In this document: piece by piece, positions 8,466-17,973 of the stretch | How positions within the stretch are numbered: the stretch's first letter is position 1 | Layout: the number at the start of each line of letters is the position of its first letter | Origin: Pyrinomonadaceae bacterium | Lineage (GTDB): Bacteria > Acidobacteriota > Blastocatellia > Pyrinomonadales > Pyrinomonadaceae | Direction: 5' to 3' | NCBI GenBank assembly: GCA_023717605.1 | Contig: JAMQPH010000536.1 | Location: 1 to 35,342 of the forward strand | Length of the DNA stretch: 35,342 nucleotides | Notes under the pieces: generated by a model | Database searches by the model: none | Told to the model about the DNA's origin: nothing | What the model saw: only the letters and a program-made list of their open reading frames with translations | Program-made: the position numbers and the translations under genes

Positions 8466-11400
8466 TTAGGGACCGAAGCGCTGCCGGTACTCACCAGAGA
8501 GGATAAATGCTTTCACCATCTCTGCGTTGATAAAGTTACCGTTGAACTGGTTAAGCTTGGCTAACCAGAAGTTATAGCCTTGAAAATCCAAGGTCGCTTC
8601 CGGCGGATCGTTCGGGTTTCTTCTCAGGTAGCCAAAGTACTGCATCAGTACGAAGGCTTTGTTTAACTCCTGCTGGGCAAAGGTTTGGTTCTCAGCAACC
8701 ATCCGCAGTGCCCTTCCCCGTGCGCTCATGTCCTGGCTTGTGGCCGCTGTGCCGAACTGACTAATGGCCGCCGTTAGCTCGGCTGCTGACGGTGTCACGC
8801 CAGCATTACTAAAGAGCGCGCTAACAAACTCCGCCGGTGTCAGCGTCGTCGGATGAGCACCGGCAAAGCGCGAACGGGCTACGAACGCTGCAGCGAAGGC
8901 ATTCTTGTTGTTCTCTAGTACCTCGTCCGAGCCTCCCTCTCCAATGATTAAACCCTGCCCAATCTCCTGTGCATCCGGCAGAAACTCCTCGAAGGTCAGC
9001 GGCACCGGAGCGTTCGGAAGGTCGCCGTAGCTCGCTTTGTATATCCGGTAGACAAGATAGCCAGTCTCTCGAAATTCTATGGAAAGGAAAAAGGCTGCTG
9101 AGACATTGATCCGCCTCAGTTCAACGCATGCCGCGTCACCTCCGCAGGAGGTAATTTGATCTCTCCAAAAGGCCAAACCCGCTGGATCCGGTTCGCGTCT
9201 GAGAAAGTCTACATAGTGTTGTCGGACGAACCATCCCGCGCCTGCAATTGGATTAGTCCCATCAACGTTCTCGTTATCCGTGATCGTCACGGTAGCGGTG
9301 CCATGGGAACCCATTTCCACTCCAGCAAGATTACTGAGACTAACTTCAAAGCGCTCGCTACCTTCAGCATAAGCATCATCGATGATGGGGACGAAGATCG
9401 TCTTCGACGTTTCACCAGGAGCAAAATGCACGTTACCGATTGAGGTTGTGTAGTCGCAACCCGAGGACGCCTCCTCCGTGCCAGGCGCGCTGCAATTGTC
9501 TAAGCCCGAGTCGTCGCTGGTTGAGTAAGTGGCAGTAGCCGGGTCGGACGAGTCGCCTGTGCGCACTACCGTAAGCACCAGGCTAGTCTCGCTCTCAACG
9601 ATCTGGTAGGTGGCTGCGCTGAACCCCAACCTGCTTATCTGTCTCGCGGCAAAATCGGCGATTCGACTGCCGTCCACGTCAACAAAAGTCGCGCTTGCCG
9701 GCGTGAAGAGGTACTCGGTTTTGGCTGGGACGACGATGTAAGTGCTTCCCGCCAAAACGCTAAAGGAGAACGTGCCGTTCGGGCCGGTTATTGCCGAACC
9801 CGACTCAGCACCCGAAAGCGATATGGTTACGCCAGCCAGAGCGACTCCGCCCGCAGTAGTAACTCGCCCTGTGATCGGGTATCGGTTCAGTGTCCCGGTG
9901 AAGTTGGCGGTCTGACCTTGACTGAGGTTGTTAAAAGACACACTGGGAGGAACGAAGGTGTGGTGCACCTTGATTACCGTTACCGTATAGCTGCCTTCTG
10001 CGGTTGCCACGAAGCTATAGTTACCATTCGCGTCTGTAGTTGCCGTGGCTGCCTGTGATCCCGAAAGTGTAACAGTAGTTCCGCTCATGCTTTGACCAGT
10101 AGAATTCAAAACTCGACCTGCAATTGAGTAGCTCCGAAGCGCACCTGTGAAATTCGACACCTTATTTGCCTCGAGATCATTGAACTGCCGAGTTGGCGGC
10201 GAAAAGTCGTAGTTTTGTTTCGTTAACGTGAGCGTGTAGTCACCTTCCGCCGGTAAGTTTAAGCTGTAGTTGCCAGTCGCATCTGTCGTAGTGGATCCGC
10301 TTTGGGAGCCTGAGTGAGTGACAGTGACGCCGCCAAGCGGTTGGCCTGTGGATTTAAGGACACGACCTGAAATCACGTAATTATTGAGAATGGCCGTGAA
10401 GTTAGCCACGCGGTCACCGCTCGGGGTCGTGGCGGTCCAAGTCGGAGAATTGAATGTATAGTGGACCCGCGTTGGAGTTAACGCGTACACCCCGCTGGTT
10501 GGCAGGCCCTCAAAGCGATAATTACCCTGGGCATCGGTTTGCGTTGCTATTGCCGGCGATCCGTTTACGCTCAGCGCCACTCCGGGCAGCGCCACGCCAT
10601 TTTCCTTCAAGATTCGGCCCGTGATGGAAAAGACGGGTGCAGGTCCGGTGCCGAGATAAGCTGACAAGTCCAGCCGCTTCGCGGCCAAGCAGGTTGCGTT
10701 TGTGCCACAGCCAAACAACAGGTTTGACCAATAGTCATGCCCTGCAGCGTCGGGTTCGTGGCCCAGCACACCCAGGTATTGTTGACGCACGTATTGGACG
10801 TGATCCTCGGCCTCCGTAACGGTCTCAATCACTTCGGTGATTTGCGCCTGCGAATCCAGGTGAGTGTAGATCGAGTTGATCACCCTAAGCCGCCCTGTGC
10901 CGGCGTTCGCCATGATTCGATTAGCGGCGAGCAGGCATTCCAGCCTATCTAAAGTGGCTTCGCCGACGTTAAGGAGATCGACCGCCGCAGCTGCTAAATG
11001 ACTCCATCCGAACCTCGAGCGCTCAATGAGTACTCGTTTAGCGCGATTGATATAGACGCCGGATGCATTGAGGTTGGACACATTCATCCGCAGATCGGAG
11101 ATGTAAACTAGGTCACTGGCAGCGCTCTGTGGATCGTAATAATCTGGAATAACCGAGACGCCAAGGAAACCACCCTCGTCGAGAAACACGTTGCGAATCG
11201 TCACTTCTCTTCTGGGCGAGAGATTACTGGTGGCAGATGAGTTACCGACCATAATCCACGAAAAGGGGGCCGCGAACCCAAGCTTACCGAAATAATTAGG
11301 TCGCTGGCCATAGTCAGCAAAAATGCTTTCAGTTACTGAAAGGTCTTTCCATGTGGTATTCAAGACAACAGGGCCGCGGACGCCGCTATTCGCCGTGCAT

Positions 11401-12053
11401 CCTAAAAACACAGTGCGGTCAATCGAAAGGCGGCTGCTGTCTGCGTGGACGATTGCCCCGCCCGCAACCAGACTGCTGAGACCATAGAACTCGCTGTGTC
11501 GAATTGTCGCGTTAGTTACAGCGTATATTCCGAGCGTTACCTTCGCGTCAGTGAGGGCCTCCTGCGTGCCGATGAAAACCATTTCTGCGACTAACAGATT
11601 TTCCAGCCCCCGCAGAGATAAGGCGGTCGCTGCGGCGCCCGTCCGGATTACAAACTCCGAAGTCAGATCTAGACCATGAGTAAGTTCCTGCCCGTTGCCC
11701 TGTGTGTTAACGGGCGTTGAAGACGGAACCCCGACAATGGTGAGCGACGCGCCACTACCTGAGAAGTCCTTCAGGACTGGTGTGATAATGGCGTAACGCC
11801 CTGCAGGCACGAAGAGTATCCCACCGCCAGCTTGTGCTATCGAATTTAGCGCGCTTTGCAGTGCCGGCCCGTCATCCGTCACTCCGTCGCCGACTGCGCC
11901 GAACGCCGTCAGGTCAAAAGTATTTTCGTCAGAAGGCGGGGCGGGCGTGCTATGAACGGTTCGTGTGGATCCAACAGGGCGGGCCGTACCGACCGTCTGT
12001 GTGAGTCCAGAGAGAGTCAAGAGTATGACCAGAATGAGGATGCTGCTTCTCAT
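8466..12053 (-). CDS. Pectate-lyase-like beta-helix protein with four CpD-regulatory-like repeats, Calx-beta and DUF4214
   Basis: The protein has 1195 residues with an N-terminal signal peptide (MRSSILILVILLTLSGL...). Residues 45-90 carry the pectate-lyase superfamily opening (FGAVGDGVTDDGPALQ, GGGILFVPAGRYAI), leading into a right-handed beta-helix to about 400. Residues 418-468 are a short, single DUF4214-like unit (YVRQQYLGVLGHEPDAAGHD). Four tandem repeats of about 83 residues follow (475-806), each with ITGRVL...G.AL.GVT, TDA.GNYSF and Y..TPT...F; they resemble carboxypeptidase-regulatory or SdrD-B-like folds. Calx-beta (about 808-925) and full DUF4214 (about 934-1195) end the protein. 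A secreted carbohydrate-related surface protein is likely; lyase activity is not established because I cannot place catalytic residues. The ATG at 12053 has only a weak nearby GGA as ribosome site. Confidence 0.9.
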   Translation of the reverse strand: MRSSILILVILLTLSGLTQTVGTARPVGSTRTVHSTPAPPSDENTFDLTAFGAVGDGVTDDGPALQSALNSIAQAGGGILFVPAGRYAIITPVLKDFSGSGASLTIVGVPSSTPVNTQGNGQELTHGLDLTSEFVIRTGAAATALSLRGLENLLVAEMVFIGTQEALTDAKVTLGIYAVTNATIRHSEFYGLSSLVAGGAIVHADSSRLSIDRTVFLGCTANSGVRGPVVLNTTWKDLSVTESIFADYGQRPNYFGKLGFAAPFSWIMVGNSSATSNLSPRREVTIRNVFLDEGGFLGVSVIPDYYDPQSAASDLVYISDLRMNVSNLNASGVYINRAKRVLIERSRFGWSHLAAAAVDLLNVGEATLDRLECLLAANRIMANAGTGRLRVINSIYTHLDSQAQITEVIETVTEAEDHVQYVRQQYLGVLGHEPDAAGHDYWSNLLFGCGTNATCLAAKRLDLSAYLGTGPAPVFSITGRILKENGVALPGVALSVNGSPAIATQTDAQGNYRFEGLPTSGVYALTPTRVHYTFNSPTWTATTPSGDRVANFTAILNNYVISGRVLKSTGQPLGGVTVTHSGSQSGSTTTDATGNYSLNLPAEGDYTLTLTKQNYDFSPPTRQFNDLEANKVSNFTGALRSYSIAGRVLNSTGQSMSGTTVTLSGSQAATATTDANGNYSFVATAEGSYTVTVIKVHHTFVPPSVSFNNLSQGQTANFTGTLNRYPITGRVTTAGGVALAGVTISLSGAESGSAITGPNGTFSFSVLAGSTYIVVPAKTEYLFTPASATFVDVDGSRIADFAARQISRLGFSAATYQIVESETSLVLTVVRTGDSSDPATATYSTSDDSGLDNCSAPGTEEASSGCDYTTSIGNVHFAPGETSKTIFVPIIDDAYAEGSERFEVSLSNLAGVEMGSHGTATVTITDNENVDGTNPIAGAGWFVRQHYVDFLRREPDPAGLAFWRDQITSCGGDAACVELRRINVSAAFFLSIEFRETGYLVYRIYKASYGDLPNAPVPLTFEEFLPDAQEIGQGLIIGEGGSDEVLENNKNAFAAAFVARSRFAGAHPTTLTPAEFVSALFSNAGVTPSAAELTAAISQFGTAATSQDMSARGRALRMVAENQTFAQQELNKAFVLMQYFGYLRRNPNDPPEATLDFQGYNFWLAKLNQFNGNFINAEMVKAFILSGEYRQRFGP

Positions 12054-12293
12054 ATCCTATCGTTGTTGGTTAGCAGTCTGTGTTTGGGGAGACGAATGGG
12101 CTTAGCGGGGGGTTGTCGTGGCGCTCCGGAGGAAAGCTTCAGCAATCCGGTCGGACACGGCCTATTTTAAGATGCTGGGAGACCTGCAAAAGTCTTAAAG
12201 TTTGGAGCATTTTGAAAAAAAAAGACTTGCTTTGAAATCGAGGACACTGTCGGGGGCGGACCGCATACTCATCGTTCGTTATCCTAACACAAA
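12054..12293. other. Intergenic region with T-run, 240 bp
   Basis: This gap lies between two minus-strand giant genes. On the minus strand a run of nine T (near 12223-12231), flanked by AAGTCTT/AAGACTT inverted heptamers, could help terminate the gene that stops at 12294, but the stem is weak. I see no convincing promoter for the gene starting at 12053. Confidence 0.4.
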
Positions 12294-15200
12294 TCATGGG
12301 CCAAACCGTTCCTTATATTCACCGGCGAGCAGAAATGCCTTGACCATTTCAGCGTTGACGAAGTTGCCATTAAACTGGTTAAGTTTGGCCAGCCAGAAGT
12401 TGTAGCCACCAAAGTCTGCGTCGGGCGCATCGTTAGGATTCCTCCTTAAGTAACCAAAATACTGCATGAGTACGAACGCCTTGTTGAATTCTTGCTGCGT
12501 CAATGTGGAATGCTCTGCAACCCTTCGCAGCACTCGAGCTCGGGCCCCCTGATCTACGCTCGTAAGAGCGCCAGCAAACTCGTTGATGGCAGCATTCCGC
12601 TCTGCCGTCGATGGTGTGACGACAGCATTAGCGAAAAGGGCATCAACAAACTGAGGCGGTGTTATTGTTGTTGGATGGGCAGCGATAAAGCGCGTTCGAG
12701 CTACAAAGTCCGCGGCATAGGCGTTCTTATTATTCTGTAACTGTAGCTCCCAGCCCGGCTGCCCGACCACCACTCCTTTGCCAATCAGCTGCGTGTCCGG
12801 CAAAAATTCATTGAACCTCAACGGGACAGGTGCACTCGGCAGATTTCCATAGCCCGCTTTATAGATCCGGTAGACCAGATATCCAGTTTGCTGGAACTCA
12901 ATCGATAGGAAGAAGGCAGCCGAGACGTTGACACGCTTCACTTCAATACACGCTACATCCGTCCCGCATGAGGTCAACTGGTTCGTCCAAAACCCAAAAC
13001 CAGGGGGGTCAGGTTCGCGGTTGAGGAAATCGAGGTAGTGTTGTCGCACAAAGAAGTTAGGCTGATCAATTGGATTGGCTCCATTCGTGCTCTCGTTGTC
13101 ATTGATCGTGATAGTGGCAGCCGTCGGTGGGCCAAGGCTGCTGCCACCAGGATTGGTAAGGCTGACTGTAAAGCTCTCACTGCCTTCCGCATAGGAATCA
13201 TCAACGATCAGCACTGAAATGGTCTTAGAGGTCTCACCGGCCGCGAACGTCACCGTCCCGACGGCTGCGGAATAGTCGCAGCGTGACGACGCGCTTCCAT
13301 TGAAAACATTGCAGCCATTCGAGCCTGAGCTGTCGCTCGTGGCATAGCCTACAGTGGCGGCAGCGGACGTATTGCCTGAGCGAGTCACCGTAAGGTTTAC
13401 AATTCCCTCCCCCTCACCGACACCGACGTTATTGGCGTTAAGCGCAACCACGCTGGCAGTAGGTGAACTCTGGAATTGTCCGCGAATCTCCCCACTGGTA
13501 AACATGCTGCTGTGAACATTGATGTAGTGCAATCCATTCTTCAGGTCCTGGACCTGGGGAGCTGTCAGGTTGATCTGAAAATCGTTGAGCTGACCTAATG
13601 GTAGTGGGACAACCGGAGGCGCGGTGACGCCAGGCGCCGCCGGCCCATGGATATGCGCGTCAGTCTGTTGACTCGACAAACCACTGAAGCTCAACGCCAG
13701 CCTCGCAGTTTTTTCGTCATGGCTTAGCACGAGCGTTGCCGTTCCGGTTGCGGTGGAACTGTTCGGCGGAACCTCCTGCATTCCATTCAGAGTAGCTACA
13801 AAGATCTGGCTTGGTTTTGATTTGATCTCGTAAATTGAGCCGCTCAACAGCGAAACGACGAAAACGTTTCCGTTGGGACCCGTTTGTATATCAGTCGTGA
13901 CGCCGAAGTCTCTCCCGATTGCCAGACTCTCACTCTCCGTAAGATCAAACTTGTCAGCGTTGTCGGCGACGAGATCGTCCAGAAGTGAATTGCCGAACGA
14001 GAAGTGCTGGCGGTTGGCGGTTAGCTTGAAACGAAATAGATAGCCATTGAGAAGGGTTGTTCGCGAGGCGCCAACGAACATGTCTGACTCGAATTGTGGC
14101 CCCAGCCCCCGGCCGTTTACGAAACCAAGTGCCGAAGGAGCAACTGCATACTTCCAACTAAACTCCGGGTCCGCATATTGCGCGCCTGGAAGCATGTACA
14201 TTCGCGCCAGCGCCGCCTGCGCCGTGTCGGCAATATTGCTCGGTGGCCAGCGCAGTTGTTGCAGGGTGCCGTTAGCGTAGGTCGATTCAATCGACTTGAA
14301 TTCATTAATGCGGCCGAGTGGGCCCATTGCCTGGATCCACCCACCGTTGAAACCAGGAGTTACACGATTCATTTCGTCAAAAGCATCGTCACCATTTTCC
14401 TGCGTCCACAGGAATCCGCTGATCGGATCAAACCCCATCCCAAATCCATTGCGAATACCATAGGCATAGATTTTTTTGATATTGGCTGCTGCCTGGCCAG
14501 TCAGTGGCGTGGTCGCATTGAAGAAGGGGTTATCAGTTGGGGTCGTGCCGTCGGCATTCAGGCGAAGGATCACACCCGTCATGTGTGCATCATCGGGCTC
14601 GGGTCCGCCAAACTGATCGTCGGGTACCGGACCGCCGCTGGTGATGTTCTGTAATAAACCGCGGCGTCCATTATCGCCAAAAAGGATGTAGAGCTTGCCG
14701 TCAGGTCCAAAGCGCAAGACGCCACCGTCGTGATTTCCCCGCGACGGCTGGCCAGCGTCCGCTTGCAAGGCGCGCAGGCTGATCAAGTTCCGATCAAAGG
14801 TCAAGGTTGATCCATTCCAGACGTAACGATCGACACGATTTCCGAGCAAAGCAATCGCGTCGACGTCCAGGGTATCTGCCCCGGTGTTGCTTTCAGTCCA
14901 GAAAAGATAAACCCATCCATTAAGGGCGAACTGCGGATGCAAGGCGATGCCGAGCAGCCCGCGCTCGGACGCTGAGTTCACATTGAGATCGAGCACTGGA
15001 CCTTGCAGCGTGCCGTTTGTCACTCGCTGTACTCTACCGCTCGCCTTCTCAAGCACCAGGATATCGCTCGGTCCAATAAACGCCATGGTTGTTGGCTGCT
15101 GCAGTCCGGAGACAACAGTGCTGACCATGAGATTGTCATCCAGCATTGTGGGCGAAGGAGCGGACGGCTGGATGAAAGTCGTGACGGTCGCCGAGTTGTT

Positions 15201-16472
15201 GCTGGTATCAAAGTCGGTCTCACCCGAACTGACCGTTGCTGTATTGATGATCGATCCGGTCGCCGACGGGTTAACGACAATGGTGATGACGGCGGTTGCG
15301 CCCACAGCCAGATTCCCCAACATGCAGGTTACCGGTCCGACGTTGGTGCACATCATGCCTTGAGAGGGCGTCGCCGAAACAAAACTTACTCCCGATGGAA
15401 GTGTGTCGCTCATACTCACATTCGTGGCGAGGGCAGGACCATTATTTGTTACCGTGACGCGATAGGAGAGGTTGAGACCCACCTGCCCCGGGTTCGGTGA
15501 AGCTGACTTGTTCAAGGAAAGATCAACGCTCGATGGACTAATCACTCTTAGTGTCACCGGAACTGAGTTCATTATCATTCCGGCCGTTCCCGTGATGTTG
15601 ACCGTGTAGTTCGCAAGAGGCGTGCTGGCGCTTGTGCTGATGGTCAATGTCGAAGTTTTCGAAGTTGCGTCGGTGATATTTATGGAAGCAGGATTGAAAC
15701 TTGCGCCCGCCCCCGACGGCAAGCCTGTCGTGCCGAGAGCAACTATTCCGGTGAAGCCAGCCAGTGGAGTGACCGTAACCGAATACACTGCACTGTCACC
15801 TGGGATCACCGACCTCGAGGATGGAGTCACCGTTAAGGAAAAGTTCGGCGTACTTGAGGCGGATGAAGAGGCAACGAAAGTCTTATAGATAAAGTCGCCC
15901 GAACTATTGCCATCATTATTCGCATGATTCCCCGCCGCGTAAAAGATCACCGTCCCGACATCCGTCGCCGGCGCCGTCCAATCAAAGGTCCAACTCGCAC
16001 TGTTCAGCTGTCCTATGAACGTGCCTGCCGGACTGTGCTCGATGTACTGGCGGGTTCCGCCGGGACCTCCATTGTTGAGCACTTGCGTCAGACCATCAGT
16101 ACTCTGCAGGTTGCCGGCTCTTTCATCAGAAGGATCGAGGGCTGTTAACTCGAAGCCCCAACGCGTTCTGGTGTTATCCGCATTGCTGTTGGTTACGGTA
16201 ATCGTATAGGTCTGACCGGGAACATAAGTCGGGGGAGCGGATATTGAGATTTGGCCCAGTGGCGGATCCCCAACCGGCACATGGCATTCGGCGCACGCCT
16301 CCGGCTCTTCTCTCGGCGCTCCGGTATAACCAGGTGGCGGCCCGTTGGAAAAGGCTTGTACAGGTGGGTTGGTATTGGTTGTCAGTAAGAATCCGACGAA
16401 AGCGACCAGGATAGACGGAAGTAGTATCAGTCGGGCTTTTTCGAATTTGTGGGTTGAGAGAGTGCCAGACAT
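12294..16472 (-). CDS. Choice-of-anchor V (CxxCH) / DUF11 / PQQ sugar dehydrogenase / CHRD / Calx-beta / DUF4214 protein
   Basis: The protein has 1392 residues. A signal peptide or anchor spans residues 12-40. A CAECH motif (60-64, a c-type haem-binding pattern) opens a Reeler-like choice-of-anchor V domain to about 200. An Ig-like segment (210-310) and DUF11 (315-435) follow. A glucose/sorbosone dehydrogenase beta-propeller spans about 445-886; GNHDGG (His581) and GIRNGFG (Arg674) match the catalytic His and Arg regions of soluble PQQ glucose dehydrogenase. CHRD (888-1001; DAHIHGPA, HSS.FTSGEIRGQ), Calx-beta (1006-1127) and DUF4214 (1136-1392) complete it. By family it would oxidise a sugar outside the cytoplasm using PQQ; substrate unknown. 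No clear ribosome site precedes the ATG, and a strong hairpin lies just upstream, so translation and promoter are unclear. Confidence 0.9.
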   Translation of the reverse strand: MSGTLSTHKFEKARLILLPSILVAFVGFLLTTNTNPPVQAFSNGPPPGYTGAPREEPEACAECHVPVGDPPLGQISISAPPTYVPGQTYTITVTNSNADNTRTRWGFELTALDPSDERAGNLQSTDGLTQVLNNGGPGGTRQYIEHSPAGTFIGQLNSASWTFDWTAPATDVGTVIFYAAGNHANNDGNSSGDFIYKTFVASSSASSTPNFSLTVTPSSRSVIPGDSAVYSVTVTPLAGFTGIVALGTTGLPSGAGASFNPASINITDATSKTSTLTISTSASTPLANYTVNITGTAGMIMNSVPVTLRVISPSSVDLSLNKSASPNPGQVGLNLSYRVTVTNNGPALATNVSMSDTLPSGVSFVSATPSQGMMCTNVGPVTCMLGNLAVGATAVITIVVNPSATGSIINTATVSSGETDFDTSNNSATVTTFIQPSAPSPTMLDDNLMVSTVVSGLQQPTTMAFIGPSDILVLEKASGRVQRVTNGTLQGPVLDLNVNSASERGLLGIALHPQFALNGWVYLFWTESNTGADTLDVDAIALLGNRVDRYVWNGSTLTFDRNLISLRALQADAGQPSRGNHDGGVLRFGPDGKLYILFGDNGRRGLLQNITSGGPVPDDQFGGPEPDDAHMTGVILRLNADGTTPTDNPFFNATTPLTGQAAANIKKIYAYGIRNGFGMGFDPISGFLWTQENGDDAFDEMNRVTPGFNGGWIQAMGPLGRINEFKSIESTYANGTLQQLRWPPSNIADTAQAALARMYMLPGAQYADPEFSWKYAVAPSALGFVNGRGLGPQFESDMFVGASRTTLLNGYLFRFKLTANRQHFSFGNSLLDDLVADNADKFDLTESESLAIGRDFGVTTDIQTGPNGNVFVVSLLSGSIYEIKSKPSQIFVATLNGMQEVPPNSSTATGTATLVLSHDEKTARLALSFSGLSSQQTDAHIHGPAAPGVTAPPVVPLPLGQLNDFQINLTAPQVQDLKNGLHYINVHSSMFTSGEIRGQFQSSPTASVVALNANNVGVGEGEGIVNLTVTRSGNTSAAATVGYATSDSSGSNGCNVFNGSASSRCDYSAAVGTVTFAAGETSKTISVLIVDDSYAEGSESFTVSLTNPGGSSLGPPTAATITINDNESTNGANPIDQPNFFVRQHYLDFLNREPDPPGFGFWTNQLTSCGTDVACIEVKRVNVSAAFFLSIEFQQTGYLVYRIYKAGYGNLPSAPVPLRFNEFLPDTQLIGKGVVVGQPGWELQLQNNKNAYAADFVARTRFIAAHPTTITPPQFVDALFANAVVTPSTAERNAAINEFAGALTSVDQGARARVLRRVAEHSTLTQQEFNKAFVLMQYFGYLRRNPNDAPDADFGGYNFWLAKLNQFNGNFVNAEMVKAFLLAGEYKERFGP

Positions 16473-16511
16473 TGCGACGATTGTAGTCTCAAACTCGATC
16501 AGGTTGGTTAA

Positions 16512-16542
16512 AAATAGCCTAGCGAAGATCGCTAGGCTATTT
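16512..16542 (-). terminator. Rho-independent terminator after the DUF1501 gene
   Basis: A perfect 14-bp inverted repeat (arms 16512-16525 and 16529-16542) with a 3-nt loop is followed on the minus strand by a T-run. It lies 32 bp past the DUF1501 stop codon and 40 bp before the ATG of the next gene, so it should separate the DUF1800-DUF1501 operon from the giant gene. Confidence 0.85.
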
Positions 16543-16573
16543 CATTTTCTAACGTAACCAGAACATCGGCCGT

Positions 16574-17968
16574 TTAGACGAAGCCCAGATTAGGAGTCGG
16601 GAATCGTCCGATCAGCGGAAATACGGCGGGTAGATCTGTGGGAGACAAACCGTACCAGGTCGCCAGCGTTGCCGCAAATTGTTCTACTGAGGTCGTCGGT
16701 ATCCAACGGCCACGTGGACTCGAACCACCATCAGTGTCATTTGGGCCGCCAAGGGCCAAGGTCGGATACGTGCCGTACAAGGTATTGCCGGCCACCGCAC
16801 CTCCGAGAACCAAATGGTTGTTGCCCCAGGCGTGATCACTGCCGGCCGCGGTGCCCGTGCCCGATGGCTGAAGCGTGCGACTGAAATCTGAAAGGGTAAA
16901 TGTGGTTATCTCGTTCTGTCGTCCCAACTCGACGGTTGCAAGGTAGAACGCATTCATCGCCTGACTGACTTGCTGCATTAACCCACCCTGACCTGCGATT
17001 TGGCTTGAATGCGTGTCAAAGCCTCCGATCTGGGCGAAGAAAATCTGTCGCTTCATGTTGATGCCGGCTGTCGGATCAGTACATGCCTTAATGAGTCGAG
17101 CAATCTGCAGGAGTTGGCGACCGAGTGACGTGTTTGGGAACGCCGTCGCCAGGACAGGGCTCACGGTACTGAGGGCGATGTCGGTCTGGATGGCGCTGGT
17201 TCGAGTGTCGCTGGCCGCCTTCACGAGTTTGAAGGTGTTGTCCAGAGTGCGTAGCTCGGTGAAGGAGGCATTGCGAGCGGCGTTGTCACTTGCGGAAGCA
17301 CCTGCCCCATTATTGAGCTGAAGTACGTTGGCTAGAGTGGTGTTTGAATCGGCAACGGCGAGCTGACGAGTGTCGATTCCAGTCAAGAGCAGATTGATTC
17401 CCGAGATAGAGACATTTGACGGGAAGGTAGCGAGCCCGTTCAGCGATCTTGTTAGATCTGCAACGCGACCACCCCAACCCGTTTGCGCGACGACGTTGGA
17501 GACCGCCGTTTGAAACAACCCTACCTGATCGGAATGCGAGAAAAGCTGCAGTGGTTTCTTGCCGGTGCCGTTCTGATAGGTTGTGCGGGTCAGCGGCTCG
17601 ACCAGCGGGCCGCTATTGCAAACCACGGCGAGCTTGCCCTGGTTGAAGAGGGCTTGCACCTCTGGCATGTTGGGGTGAAAACCAAATGATCCCCCGCCCG
17701 TCGGTGAAACCGGAAGGAGCTGCGCCTGGGGAATCGCTATGTCAACGCCACGCGCGGTGGCGTAGGAAGCGTACTGGTTCAGATCGACCAGTACATTGTT
17801 GCCGTCGTTTCCGCCGTTCAGGAAAATGCAAACGAGCGCTTTGTAGTCGGTGGCGGCCTGAGGCGTGAGGGCGTGGACTATGCCAAAGCTCTCGATGCTG
17901 GAAGCCATCGCCATGCTGCCGAGCGCGCACGCGCTCGTTCGAAGGAAGTCTCTGCGTGTTGTTGGCAT
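16574..17968 (-). CDS. DUF1501 family protein, Tat-exported
   Basis: The protein has 464 residues. The N-terminus TTRRDFLRTSACALGSMAMA is a twin-arginine (Tat) signal, so the protein should be exported folded. Family landmarks are FLNGGNDGNN (about 48-57), LFSHSDQVGLFQ, GWGGRVADL, QIGGFDTHS, TFTLSDFSRTL and GSDHAWGNNH. DUF1501 proteins are related to the sulfatase/alkaline-phosphatase fold, but their substrate is unknown. The gene starts 5 bp after the stop of the DUF1800 gene, the usual partner, and is followed by a strong terminator. The two therefore form an operon and probably act together outside the cytoplasm. Confidence 0.93.
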   Translation of the reverse strand: MPTTRRDFLRTSACALGSMAMASSIESFGIVHALTPQAATDYKALVCIFLNGGNDGNNVLVDLNQYASYATARGVDIAIPQAQLLPVSPTGGGSFGFHPNMPEVQALFNQGKLAVVCNSGPLVEPLTRTTYQNGTGKKPLQLFSHSDQVGLFQTAVSNVVAQTGWGGRVADLTRSLNGLATFPSNVSISGINLLLTGIDTRQLAVADSNTTLANVLQLNNGAGASASDNAARNASFTELRTLDNTFKLVKAASDTRTSAIQTDIALSTVSPVLATAFPNTSLGRQLLQIARLIKACTDPTAGINMKRQIFFAQIGGFDTHSSQIAGQGGLMQQVSQAMNAFYLATVELGRQNEITTFTLSDFSRTLQPSGTGTAAGSDHAWGNNHLVLGGAVAGNTLYGTYPTLALGGPNDTDGGSSPRGRWIPTTSVEQFAATLATWYGLSPTDLPAVFPLIGRFPTPNLGFV

Positions 17969-17973
17969 TGTGT

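Noticed and set aside
14094-14654. Plus-strand open frame of about 186 codons inside the PQQ gene
   Set aside because: It is antisense to a clear propeller domain, has no family features, and lacks a ribosome site.
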